Source: Anaerotruncus colihominis
GTDB taxonomy: Bacteria; Bacillota; Clostridia; Oscillospirales; Ruminococcaceae
Length of the DNA stretch: 64,000 nt
Direction: 5' to 3'
Assembly (NCBI RefSeq): GCF_010206195.1
Contig: NZ_VIQT01000002.1
Location: forward strand, 62,001 to 126,000
Both the position numbers and the translations under genes were made by a program. Below the pieces are notes generated by a model. The model ran no database searches. It was given only the letters and a program-made list of their open reading frames with translations, and had not been told where the DNA came from. Of the stretch, positions 33,391-40,807 are shown piece after piece; the first letter of the stretch is position 1, and each line of letters opens with the position of its first letter.

Positions 33391-34293
33391 TCACGCTGCT
33401 GGAGCGTAGTTCCATACACCACGCTCCTGGCTGCTAAAGCAATCCTCCTTTTGGAGAATCTGCCGTATTTTTTCTTTCCAGTGTGGGTTGTCTTTCGTCT
33501 TCTTGTGTCCTTCAACAGCTTTGTAAATATCCGCAAGTGACGCCTTTCCGCCAAGCCTGTCCATAACAGCTGCCACAACATCCCTCCAGGTGCTTGTTTT
33601 AATGTCGCGCATATCAGCGGTGGCATTACGGGTCATCTGAACAGGGAACACCATCAAATCATCTTTTCGAATAATCAGAAGGTATTCATGTTCAATGGGG
33701 ATAAAGTTGTTGTTGCTGTAATTCTGTCTGTCAGACCAGCAGTTGTGTTGCGCCTTAATTACGATATTTTCAATCGTCCCAGGCTTTGCCAATTCCAAAA
33801 TCATAGAATACAGCTTTCCTTTTTTCTTAATGTCACCCACCAAAGTTGCCATTCTACCACCTTTTTCCAGGGTAGAGAATTGTTTTACCATACAGTAATT
33901 CATCTGCTTTACAAACTCTTCCCAGGGCTGCTCCCTGGAAAGGTCTGTTGCTCTGGGGTCAAAGCCATAGGCTTTCTCCACCAGTTCAGCAGAATACTGC
34001 TCCCCAGCATACTTGATGATATTCCAATATGGAGGATGCCAAAAGATAAAATCGGAACGCAGTGGGATTTCGCAATTCAGCAGGTCAAAGCCTCTGTTTA
34101 GGTCAAAACAATTACTCTGGATTCCCATACGATAGGCCACATCTTCAGTGGTTCCGCTGCCCACCATAAAATCTGATATTTGCTTGACCTTGAACTGCTT
34201 GATAAGATCTTCAATCAGTAACCCTGAACAATTTCCGCGATAGGTATTTTTTCCATCGCTTCCCCTATCTGGGTAAGATACTATGCTTCTCAT
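33391..34293 (-). CDS. DNA methyltransferase with C-terminal winged-helix domain
   Basis: A 300-residue protein. Motif I is read as DFMVGSGTT (about residues 41-49) and the catalytic motif IV as FWHPPYW (about 83-89), an N4-cytosine/N6-adenine type [D/H]PPY. Residues 235-290 (TWRDVVAAVMDRLGGKASLA, then DIYKAVEGHK) resemble a HARE-type winged helix. It should methylate the element's DNA, perhaps against host restriction; no cognate nuclease lies beside it. The target site is unknown. Confidence 0.75.
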   Translation of the reverse strand: MRSIVSYPDRGSDGKNTYRGNCSGLLIEDLIKQFKVKQISDFMVGSGTTEDVAYRMGIQSNCFDLNRGFDLLNCEIPLRSDFIFWHPPYWNIIKYAGEQYSAELVEKAYGFDPRATDLSREQPWEEFVKQMNYCMVKQFSTLEKGGRMATLVGDIKKKGKLYSMILELAKPGTIENIVIKAQHNCWSDRQNYSNNNFIPIEHEYLLIIRKDDLMVFPVQMTRNATADMRDIKTSTWRDVVAAVMDRLGGKASLADIYKAVEGHKKTKDNPHWKEKIRQILQKEDCFSSQERGVWNYAPAA

Positions 34294-34307
34294 GTATATT
34301 TGTCCCC

Positions 34308-34343
34308 TTAAAGCAGAGAGGCCATCCTTAAAAGGCGGCCTCT
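34308..34343 (-). terminator. Possible terminator hairpin
   Basis: AGAGGCCGCC pairs with GGATGGCCTCT on the minus strand, but the T run after it is weak (CTGCTTT), so it may only attenuate. Confidence 0.4.
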
Positions 34344-34356
34344 TATATGTTTTCTT

Positions 34357-34497
34357 CTAATCTTCAGAGATGCCAATACAGGCAATAGGAATAATATCAA
34401 AATTATTATTTCCACCCAGAATTTCTCCAAGAGCTTCCTGCGCCTCTGCATTCAGATCTTCCCAGAACAGCTCAATATGGTCTTCATAAGTAAGCAT
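34357..34497 (-). CDS. Small 46-residue acidic protein
   Basis: The frame starts at ATG 34497, behind AAAAAAGGAGAAAAAAGCG, a strong site. The protein begins LTYEDHIELFWEDLNAEAQE and ends IACIGISED. It is acidic and partly helical. Function is unknown; it lies between the two methylase genes and may be a small regulator or DNA-mimic-like protein, which is only a guess. Confidence 0.7.
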   Translation of the reverse strand: MLTYEDHIELFWEDLNAEAQEALGEILGGNNNFDIIPIACIGISED

Positions 34498-34541
34498 CGC
34501 TTTTTTCTCCTTTTTTATAATTTAGATAGCACAGCCTTCGC

Positions 34542-35270
34542 TCAATGCTTTGTTTCTTCATCAATAAGCGATTTACTTATCAATGAAATATAGGCTGGTG
34601 TGAACCAGTAATTGGTTAGGTCATCTCCGGAATGAATGGGATCTGAAAGAGAATCACCTATCTTCACAATGCCAGCGCACCCCAATATCGAAAGCTGGAT
34701 ATAGCACATTAGACCAACAATATAGTCGATGTCCTGTGCTACCATTACTACATGATCTTGCCAATGCAATGGGCTTTTAGCTTCATACAGCGCCCTTTCA
34801 ATCGCATTACCTGCTGCAATCAGTGTAGCGCCGGCTCCGCAAGCTGGGTCATTTACAGTGATATACCCCTGTTGATGAATTTGTTCAACAAGTTTTTCTC
34901 CGTTTCCCATACTCATTGCTCCCATCATTTTGCAAATGCTATATGGCGTAAAAAACTGTCCTTTCCAGTGATTGTTTAAGCCAAGCTCCATGTAGACATC
35001 TCCAAGGAAATCCTGATCCGGATTTGTCCGCAAAGCACTTACTGTGTCTACAAGCAGCTCGACAAATTTACTTAGTTCTTCAGGAGTATATTGGGCAGCG
35101 GTCTTGCCGTAGAGGTCGTTCCTCTCTTCAAAATGCGTCAGGTCTATACTGTTGGAAATTGAAGTTGCAGACATGATAACGAAGTCTCTCCAGATTTGCC
35201 AGTTCATATATTTCCCTGTAAGTTGCGAAATTTTTCGTGTAAAAGCTGAACGGATTCTTTGACTCTTCAT
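34542..35270 (-). CDS. N6-adenine methylase-like protein lacking motif IV
   Basis: A 242-residue protein resembling the M subunit of type I systems: GQFFTPYSICKMM (motif X) and VNDPACGAGATLIAAG (motif I) are clear, followed by AQDIDYIVGLMCYIQLSILG. The catalytic NPPF/Y motif expected about 70 residues later is not found; the protein ends with IGDSLSD...YWFTP. It may bind S-adenosylmethionine without methylating, or act with the HPPYW methylase gene nearby. AGATATATG-type site is weak; the start at 35270 overlaps no gene. Confidence 0.7.
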   Translation of the reverse strand: MKSQRIRSAFTRKISQLTGKYMNWQIWRDFVIMSATSISNSIDLTHFEERNDLYGKTAAQYTPEELSKFVELLVDTVSALRTNPDQDFLGDVYMELGLNNHWKGQFFTPYSICKMMGAMSMGNGEKLVEQIHQQGYITVNDPACGAGATLIAAGNAIERALYEAKSPLHWQDHVVMVAQDIDYIVGLMCYIQLSILGCAGIVKIGDSLSDPIHSGDDLTNYWFTPAYISLISKSLIDEETKH

Positions 35271-35279
35271 ATATCTACC

Positions 35280-35981
35280 TCATAGATATTCAAAAGGTAT
35301 GTGTTTATCTGTATACCTTTTTTCAAGAGCAGCGAAGTTTTCAAAGCTGAAAGCACCATACCGTCTTTTAATGCCGTAATTGGTTTCCTCATACAGCACT
35401 TCCTGTGGTATTGAACAGAAGCCGGTTTCAGCAAACAAGATTTTGGGGCGAGTAAGAAACTCTTTCTCCCTCCACTTGCCCTGTTCATCATGCCAATACA
35501 CGAGTTTGTACCCAAGCTGGCATTGGCTATACCTGCAGCGTTTCAAGACCATCTTGGAACACCGAATGTTCTCGAATCCATATTCATCAAAAAAGGCTAT
35601 CGAGAAATTTCCACAACGGGTGATCTCTTCTTTCTGAAAATCGTGGTTTACGATAGGCAGCATCGCTCTCTTCTTGTCAAAATCAACTTCCACATGACCA
35701 ATCATATTGCAAAAATAGAACATGCTGCACCCAGGAGCGGGGATAAACTCTACCACATCGGATACTGACATAGAGCGTCCCGTATATCCCTCTGGATGGG
35801 CTAAATTGAAGATGAAATATACATCCTCTGGAGTAACAACATCCAAATCCCCACAATACACCGCTTCATATCGTTCTGCAGGGATTCTGCCATCACTTTT
35901 TGCCAAGATGGTTTTTAAATCTTCAAACATTAGATGGTCCATGTCCAGTTCGGGAATCAGTTGATATAATACTACTTTCAC
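35280..35981 (-). CDS. YodL-domain protein
   Basis: A 233-residue protein. The N-terminal 95 residues match the YodL-type pattern found on clostridial conjugative elements: YEAVYCGDLD, VYFIFNLAHPEGYTGRSMSV and SDVVEF. The remaining part, with several cysteines (CSKMVLKRCRYSQCQLGYKL), is unknown. The start overlaps the previous gene by four bases (ATGA). Function of the domain is not established. Confidence 0.7.
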   Translation of the reverse strand: MKVVLYQLIPELDMDHLMFEDLKTILAKSDGRIPAERYEAVYCGDLDVVTPEDVYFIFNLAHPEGYTGRSMSVSDVVEFIPAPGCSMFYFCNMIGHVEVDFDKKRAMLPIVNHDFQKEEITRCGNFSIAFFDEYGFENIRCSKMVLKRCRYSQCQLGYKLVYWHDEQGKWREKEFLTRPKILFAETGFCSIPQEVLYEETNYGIKRRYGAFSFENFAALEKRYTDKHIPFEYL

Positions 35982-36271
35982 TGGAGTTCACCGCCTTCTC
36001 TCTCAGCCAATCGGATAAGTTCCTCAATCTCATCATCCGAAAAGTTCACACTGCAATAGTCATAATCTTCCTTGTCTTTCATTGGGGAAACCCAGACGGT
36101 CGTATGCTGAGGGTTGGGGTCTCCTGTTGGAAACTCCACACTGATTGCCGCTGCATCTGCCTCTGGGTATCTCCCGTTAAGCATTTCTTTTGGTGCCATG
36201 AAATACAATATCGTTGTCCCAGACACCTCGTTTACATGCTTTTCTTCAAATTCAATTCTTTTGTTGAGCAT
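35978..36271 (-). CDS. Small hypothetical protein, first gene behind leader copy 7
   Basis: A 97-residue acidic protein with an alpha/beta look (TTILYFMAPKEMLNGRYPEA, then AAAISVEFPTGDP), ending SDDEIEELIRLAERE. AAAGGAGCCAATCT precedes the ATG at 36271. It is coupled to the YodL gene by a four-base overlap. No known domain. Confidence 0.7.
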   Translation of the reverse strand: MLNKRIEFEEKHVNEVSGTTILYFMAPKEMLNGRYPEADAAAISVEFPTGDPNPQHTTVWVSPMKDKEDYDYCSVNFSDDEIEELIRLAEREGGELQ

Positions 36272-36521
36272 AGATTGGCTCCTTTCAAATCTCAGGTTTA
36301 TGTTCGTTTTCTATATAAAAAGCGCCTGTCTGACCTGACAAGCACTTGAATTGGCAATAATAAAAAAGGCATAACCGCGCCATTAGACGCAGCTATGCCA
36401 TGTTGTTTGAACCAGCTCCCCAAGCCACCTGAAAAGGGGCTGGAGCCTTACTTGACTCCCAAAGGGAGCAAAAATCACATTAGAATACCTAAATTGTAGT
36501 TTGGATTTTTTCCAGTGTCAA
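36272..36521 (-). promoter_or_regulatory. Repeated leader RNA, copy 7
   Basis: Promoter TTGACA (36516-36521), 17 bp, TACAAT (36493-36498). Terminators at 36367-36400 and 36321-36347. Here the variable loop is longest, and the first stem is CTCCC-TTT-GGGAG. It drives the YodL/methylase operon. Confidence 0.85.
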
Positions 36522-36570
36522 GCACATCTCTTAAAAATCAAAGTTTTATGAGTTCTCATTTTTGTTGCAA

Positions 36571-37521
36571 TTAGGCTTTCTGAACCGCACCAATCAGGGC
36601 GTTCAGGTGTTGAAAGACTTTTTGCGAACACCGGCAGCCTTTGGCGCTCATAAATGTAAGATGTTCACACTTCCCATCCTCAATGGTGATGCTGGCCAAC
36701 TTTTTATTGATCCAACCCTGGGTGCGAAGCGGAACATCTACTTTGAACTGCCGCATGAGGTAGTTAATCATGGAGTATGTGTTGGTGTTGTAGCGGCTCT
36801 GATAAAAGCACACTTCGTTATTTTTCAGAACACCGCCGGTCCGAAGGATATGGAGCGCATCTGCAACAGCCTGTTCCGCCATACGGTTTTGCGCCTCACA
36901 GTATACCTGTTCTTCTGCCTCTCGCTTGACCTGTTCCTCCAAACGCTTCCTTCTGTTCTTCTCTTTGTAAATAGCAGCCAGTTCTACACAATGCTCAAGG
37001 TCGTTCAGCATCAGAGCACCGATAAAGTCGGGAAAACTCTCTCCACCATTCTCTTTTGCCGTTTGATAGGTAGAGATATGCTGATTCAATAAGGCTTTGA
37101 TATAGTCTGCCTGAAATACAGGAGAAATCCCCAGCCGCAGAATCTCCTCCCGTTCATACGCCAAAGTCTTATCAAGCTGTTCATCCGCATTTTGGCCTAA
37201 CTTACGCAGCTCACCAAAATGTGCCGATCTGTTTTCTTTGTTGCCATAAATTTTGCGTACCATAGCTTCAAAACCACAGTGGTCAACCAAAGTGTATTCA
37301 GTCATCCCCAGAGGGATAAGGTATCCAGTCTGTTCCACATATAAGAGGTAGGAGTCATTTTGGGCTCGCGGATATTCCTGGTCTGGTTTTCCAGTACCTC
37401 TCCATAGACGGTAGGTATCTGTCCCATTGGATACTTCCTGCTCAAAAACAGCCCGCATTCTGCGCCCATCCTGATTGAACATGCCATTATAAAATATCGG
37501 GGTCATCAATTTTGCATTCAT
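36571..37521 (-). CDS. Hypothetical protein
   Basis: A 316-residue protein with GGAGGATTTATAA before the ATG. Alpha/beta N-terminus (TYRLWRGTGKPDQEYPRA, SYLLYVEQTGYLIPLGM) and a helical, charged centre with coiled-coil tendency (EKNRRKRLEEQVKREAEEQV). No domain recognised. A terminator separates it from the gene upstream, so its own promoter is expected in the 35 bases before the start or readthrough occurs. Confidence 0.65.
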   Translation of the reverse strand: MNAKLMTPIFYNGMFNQDGRRMRAVFEQEVSNGTDTYRLWRGTGKPDQEYPRAQNDSYLLYVEQTGYLIPLGMTEYTLVDHCGFEAMVRKIYGNKENRSAHFGELRKLGQNADEQLDKTLAYEREEILRLGISPVFQADYIKALLNQHISTYQTAKENGGESFPDFIGALMLNDLEHCVELAAIYKEKNRRKRLEEQVKREAEEQVYCEAQNRMAEQAVADALHILRTGGVLKNNEVCFYQSRYNTNTYSMINYLMRQFKVDVPLRTQGWINKKLASITIEDGKCEHLTFMSAKGCRCSQKVFQHLNALIGAVQKA

Positions 37522-37552
37522 TTATAAATCCTCCATAATTTTTAATTTAAAA

Positions 37553-37590
37553 AAGGGAAGTGAGAGGAAATATTCCATCTCACTTCCTAG
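37553..37590 (-). terminator. Intrinsic terminator after gene at 37602
   Basis: GGAAGTGAGA pairs with TCTCACTTCC on the minus strand, then six T. Confidence 0.85.
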
Positions 37591-37601
37591 TGTACTTCTC
37601 T

Positions 37602-37895
37602 TTAGACATTAAAGGGCTCATTATCCTCCGTTTCATCACAACTGCAAATTGGAGAAATCAAGCTAAGATCGGGAATCATTCCAAGGTCTGCCTGATTATT
37701 GTTGTAAAGACTGCGGATCTCCTCAATATCATCTATGCTGGGCCTAAACGAGCCATCAACATAATTGTGTTCAGATGGGAGAGGAATATCATCCGGGTCT
37801 TCTTCCACATAGCGCAGTGCTTCATCCAATGTGTTCACTTCAACTTCGACCACTCCGCATACTTCCCATGTGACAGGGATTATCCATTTTTTCAT
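37602..37895 (-). CDS. Small hypothetical acidic protein
   Basis: A 97-residue protein, start ATG at 37895 behind AAGGAAGTTTTGAA. It begins KKWIIPVTWEVCGVVEVEVN and continues TLDEALRYVEEDPDDIPLP, the pattern of small phage and mobile-element proteins with one beta-alpha unit. Function unknown. It ends the unit started at leader copy 8. Confidence 0.65.
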   Translation of the reverse strand: MKKWIIPVTWEVCGVVEVEVNTLDEALRYVEEDPDDIPLPSEHNYVDGSFRPSIDDIEEIRSLYNNNQADLGMIPDLSLISPICSCDETEDNEPFNV

Positions 37896-37912
37896 TTCAA
37901 AACTTCCTTTCC

Positions 37913-38140
37913 TTAATACCATACATCCCGACAAGGGACAAACTCCACTTGAACATCATCTGCGATTGGTGTGTCAGGTTCCCCGTCAAAGGCATTGTTA
38001 TGCTTTGTGCAGATACTAGGGACCCAATCCTGACGCGGGTTTACATCAACATACAAACGGCCATCCGCCTCATAAACTGGCCGAGCCCAACTGTCACGAC
38101 CTTTATAATTCAGTATCAATTTTTTCGATGTATTGTTCAT
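37913..38140 (-). CDS. Small hypothetical protein
   Basis: A 75-residue protein if started at ATG 38140 (after AAGGATGGGTTATATAAA); a start ten codons earlier is also possible. Contains NYKGRDSWARPVYEADGRLY, VDVNPRQ and EFVPCRDVW. Proteins of this type are common and uncharacterised on clostridial elements. Confidence 0.65.
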   Translation of the reverse strand: MNNTSKKLILNYKGRDSWARPVYEADGRLYVDVNPRQDWVPSICTKHNNAFDGEPDTPIADDVQVEFVPCRDVWY

Positions 38141-38176
38141 TTTATATAACCCATCCTTTCCTTTGAGCATCTCTTT

Positions 38177-38560
38177 CTAGTTTGCATAACTGCTGTTTGC
38201 CTCTTCCTCAAAAATGACCTCATCCGGGTGAACGATATAATAAAGGGTTTCGACCCAGTATTGGCCAATTTCATGTGTTTCACAATATCTCAGTAGTTCT
38301 TCATAGCTTCTGTTGTCCTTATAACCATCGAGCTCTTTACCGCTCGAATTGAGACTTGGATTTACAAGAGCCTCATACACATAGTCGTTCCAGTATCTCG
38401 TCATACGATCAATGATATCGGGAACGCTTCCTTGTTCTGCGGGCCATCTTTCTTCGGCAATAGTGCCAAGATACACTTCCGTCTGGTCAATCAGCCGTAT
38501 CTCGTCTTCCTCGATTACATAATCGAAGTCGATTATCTCTAGCATTTCTCTAAGTGTCAC
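38177..38560 (-). CDS. Hypothetical acidic protein
   Basis: A 127-residue protein starting at GTG 38560 behind GGAGGAACAGTAA. Very acidic (EEDEIRLIDQTEVYLG; HPDEVIFEEEANSSYAN) with a helical centre. No domain recognised; it may mimic DNA or bind a basic partner, which is a guess from charge alone. Confidence 0.65.
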   Translation of the reverse strand: MTLREMLEIIDFDYVIEEDEIRLIDQTEVYLGTIAEERWPAEQGSVPDIIDRMTRYWNDYVYEALVNPSLNSSGKELDGYKDNRSYEELLRYCETHEIGQYWVETLYYIVHPDEVIFEEEANSSYAN

Positions 38561-38591
38561 TTACTGTTCCTCCACTAAATACTCTATACCT

Positions 38592-39023
38592 TCAGTTCTC
38601 CATTACTTTCATACCTGTACCATCCATCAAAACGATGTGCGTACAGTCACCCTCCATTTTATCATACAGAAAAATACGGGGACATCCTGCGTTTTTTCCT
38701 TCTTCAAGGACATACATCTCGTCGATTTCGGCATCGGGTATTTCAATAGTTGCTAAGGGCAGCAAGATCATATTGAAATCGTTAGGTAGCTCCGCCGTAA
38801 TGTTTAAAGCGCGGCACTGTTCTGCATTGGCTGTTAAATCAACTAAAACGGAATGGTATTGATCCGGTGCAATCGACACACGAATTTCCCCCTTTTCTGT
38901 CATAGCAGACAAACAAACCTCTCCGTTGTCAAATCCTTCGTCCCTGACGCCAGCAGCTTCCAGTGCGGCAACTGCCTGCTGGATGTATTTTTCTGTGTAG
39001 CCCTTTCCATTTACCTTAATCAT
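38592..39023 (-). CDS. Hypothetical protein with unusual ribosome site
   Basis: A 143-residue alpha/beta protein (QQAVAALEAAGVRDEGFDNG; YHSVLVDLTANAEQCRALNI). No domain recognised. Directly upstream of its ATG (39023) there is only TATAAATTTT; the nearest AAAGGAG lies beyond a 22-base hairpin, which might bring the site close when folded. Confidence 0.65.
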   Translation of the reverse strand: MIKVNGKGYTEKYIQQAVAALEAAGVRDEGFDNGEVCLSAMTEKGEIRVSIAPDQYHSVLVDLTANAEQCRALNITAELPNDFNMILLPLATIEIPDAEIDEMYVLEEGKNAGCPRIFLYDKMEGDCTHIVLMDGTGMKVMEN

Positions 39024-39033
39024 AAAATTTATA

Positions 39034-39055
39034 GGCCACTATCTAAATAGTGGCC
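39034..39055 (-). promoter_or_regulatory. Hairpin between ribosome site and start codon
   Basis: GGCCACTAT-TTAG-ATAGTGGCC, a perfect 9-bp stem. AAAGGAGACA is on its upstream side and TATAAATTTT plus ATG on the other. It lacks a good T run, so a translation role is as likely as termination. Confidence 0.5.
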
Positions 39056-39080
39056 TGTCTCCTTTCACTGTATTATTTCT

Positions 39081-39620
39081 TTAGTCATCCAATTCCTTTT
39101 CCAAAAGCATAGCAGCTACTGAAAGTATCCTGATGTCTTCATCAGTAGCAGGCTTTGGACTCTCTTCGCCCATGAGCAACATTGTACCATAGAGTTGTTC
39201 GAACATGGTAATCGGTGCTGCAGCAATAGCTTCAAGGTCATAGTTTTCGATAGGATGGAGCAGGATCGTATCCTTGCCATTCCAGCGATATTCCTTCTGG
39301 GATTTCATGACCTCCTCCAACACAGAAGACACCATCTTCCCCATCAGCTGCTTCTTCGGGATGCCGGCAATCGCAATAACTCGATCTGTGTCACAGATAA
39401 TGACCGGCTTTTTTAATGTGGCGTACAGCGTATCTGCATATTTTTCAGCCACAATCTCAAGAGAAATCATAGGCGAATATTTTTTGAGTATGATTTCGCC
39501 ATTCTCAGTAAAGAACTCCAACGGGTCACCCTCCTTGAGTCGGAAAGTGCGGCGGAGTTCCTTGGGGATCACAATTCTCCCTAAATCATCAATTCTGCGT
39601 ACAATACCAGTTGCTTTCAT
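39081..39620 (-). CDS. spoVT: SpoVT/AbrB-family transcriptional regulator
   Basis: A 179-residue protein. Residues 1-50 are the AbrB-type swapped-hairpin DNA-binding domain (KATGIVRRIDDLGRIVIPKE, then LRRTFRLKEGDPLEF), very close to SpoVT of spore formers. Residues 55-179 form a GAF-like domain (PVIICDTDRVIAIAGIPKKQ). Full length matches SpoVT. In the host family it tunes late spore-formation genes and AbrB-type switching; on this element it may adjust gene expression to host state. AGGAGGAAAACATT precedes the ATG. It belongs to the unit of leader copy 8. Confidence 0.85.
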   Translation of the reverse strand: MKATGIVRRIDDLGRIVIPKELRRTFRLKEGDPLEFFTENGEIILKKYSPMISLEIVAEKYADTLYATLKKPVIICDTDRVIAIAGIPKKQLMGKMVSSVLEEVMKSQKEYRWNGKDTILLHPIENYDLEAIAAAPITMFEQLYGTMLLMGEESPKPATDEDIRILSVAAMLLEKELDD

Positions 39621-39639
39621 AATGTTTTCCTCCTGTTGA

Positions 39640-39852
39640 TTATATTTCGATTGCAAACAGAGCGTTCAACTCTATTCCATGTGTTCCAGCAGCTGCCAGA
39701 AGAGCATCTGCCTTAGACTCTTCACAGTAAATTCCGAGAAATGCAGGAAGCACAGCTGATTCCCAGCCTGCAGCTTGTGAATCAACTGGATCAGAGCGGT
39801 TATAAATTTGCAGGTGGCGGGTGTATTCTTCTCGCACAATCACAGCATACAT
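39640..39852 (-). CDS. Small hypothetical protein
   Basis: A 70-residue protein (YAVIVREEYTRHLQIYNRSD...AAAGTHGIELNALF), one beta-alpha-beta unit. Its start overlaps the stop of a 29-codon gene, and AGGAGGTAATGCGGA precedes the ATG at 39852. Function unknown. Confidence 0.6.
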   Translation of the reverse strand: MYAVIVREEYTRHLQIYNRSDPVDSQAAGWESAVLPAFLGIYCEESKADALLAAAGTHGIELNALFAIEI

Positions 39853-39929
39853 TCCGCATTACCTCCTACTTCTGTAAAGCATTTCCAGTCTTCGCTGAGA
39901 AAGTTTACAGTAATATTTTTCTTATCCAT
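39840..39929 (-). CDS. Very small 29-residue protein
   Basis: ATG at 39929 behind AAGGAGAGATAC; the frame reads DKKNITVNFLSEDWKCFTEV and stops inside the next gene's start (13-base overlap). The strong site and coupling argue that it is translated. Function unknown. Confidence 0.55.
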   Translation of the reverse strand: MDKKNITVNFLSEDWKCFTEVGGNAECML

Positions 39930-39947
39930 GTATCTCTCCTTCTTTCA

Positions 39948-40154
39948 TTACAGAATTTTTATTTTCCTCTGATGAAACCAACTTTCAGAAACATCAAGAA
40001 AGGTTTCAGTTTCCAACTCCATTAGGGCAAATTCTCTCCCTGTTCGGTTTGGATCAAATCCTATTACTCGATAGATATAGGTTAGTCCCCGTTCAGAAGT
40101 TCGAAAGGTGGTTCCGACAAATACACTGTAAATGTCAGCGGTGCGCCGATCCAC
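39948..40154 (-). CDS. Small hypothetical protein
   Basis: A 68-residue protein starting at GTG 40154 behind GGGGGTGTAAATT. It reads DRRTADIYSVFVGTTFRTSE and ends FHQRKIKIL; a compact beta-rich domain of OB or SH3 type is possible. No family assigned. Confidence 0.6.
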   Translation of the reverse strand: MDRRTADIYSVFVGTTFRTSERGLTYIYRVIGFDPNRTGREFALMELETETFLDVSESWFHQRKIKIL

Positions 40155-40167
40155 AATTTACACCCCC

Positions 40168-40455
40168 TTATGCCCACTGTCTGGCCAATCGTTCTTTTTC
40201 TGAAAGTTGGCTCTTCCTTGGTAACATGGGGCAATCGTGTCGATGATAGCCCAGAAGACCATCATTGACTATACGACCAATCCGCTCGCTGCCATCTGAA
40301 GAAATCAGTGGCTGCCCATTAGGGTCAGGCAAAAAATAGATACAGCGGGGATCAACGGGAGTTGACTTAGAGGCCCCCCTTTGGCGAACCCATTTGATTT
40401 CTTTTCCGCAATAAGCACAATAGCTCTTTTTCTTAGCTCTTCTGTCCCAAGCCAT
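40168..40455 (-). CDS. Small zinc-finger-like protein, first gene behind leader copy 8
   Basis: A 95-residue basic protein with CAYCGKEIKWV (residues 13-23) and a later HRHDCP (about 71-76), giving a likely C-C-H-C zinc site. Probably nucleic-acid or protein binding. AAAGGATGAAAGCAA precedes the ATG. Confidence 0.65.
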   Translation of the reverse strand: MAWDRRAKKKSYCAYCGKEIKWVRQRGASKSTPVDPRCIYFLPDPNGQPLISSDGSERIGRIVNDGLLGYHRHDCPMLPRKSQLSEKERLARQWA

Positions 40456-40702
40456 TTGCTTTCATCCTTTCATCGTCTCGGGTTTGTGTTCGTTTTCTAT
40501 ATAAAAAGCGCCTATCAACCAGGTAGGCACTTGAATTGAAAAACAAAAAAGGCATAACTGCGCCGCTTAGACGCAATTATGCCTTACTGTTAATACCAGC
40601 CTCCATATTCCCAATGGGAGCGGGAGCCTTACTTCACTTCCGAAGGAAGTACAGAAACATTTGAACAATTAGAATTGTAGTTGGGATTTTTTCCAGTGTC
40701 AA
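40456..40702 (-). promoter_or_regulatory. Repeated leader RNA, copy 8
   Basis: Promoter TTGACA (40697-40702), 17 bp, TACAAT-type -10 at 40674-40679 (CTACAATT context). Terminators at 40550-40584 and 40506-40532 (CCTA pairing with TAGG, a compensatory variant). The first stem is ACTTCCTTCGGAAGT rather than GCTCCC-type, again keeping pairing. It holds the frame M-E-A-G-I-N-S-K-A-stop. Confidence 0.85.
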
Positions 40703-40807
40703 TAGAAATTTCCAAAAAAACATGAAATATATTAGTTGCTTTTTCTTGTTTTTTCACTATATTTGAAGTGAACGCTATTCAGATGATTATTTTAATGAGG
40801 TGATTTT

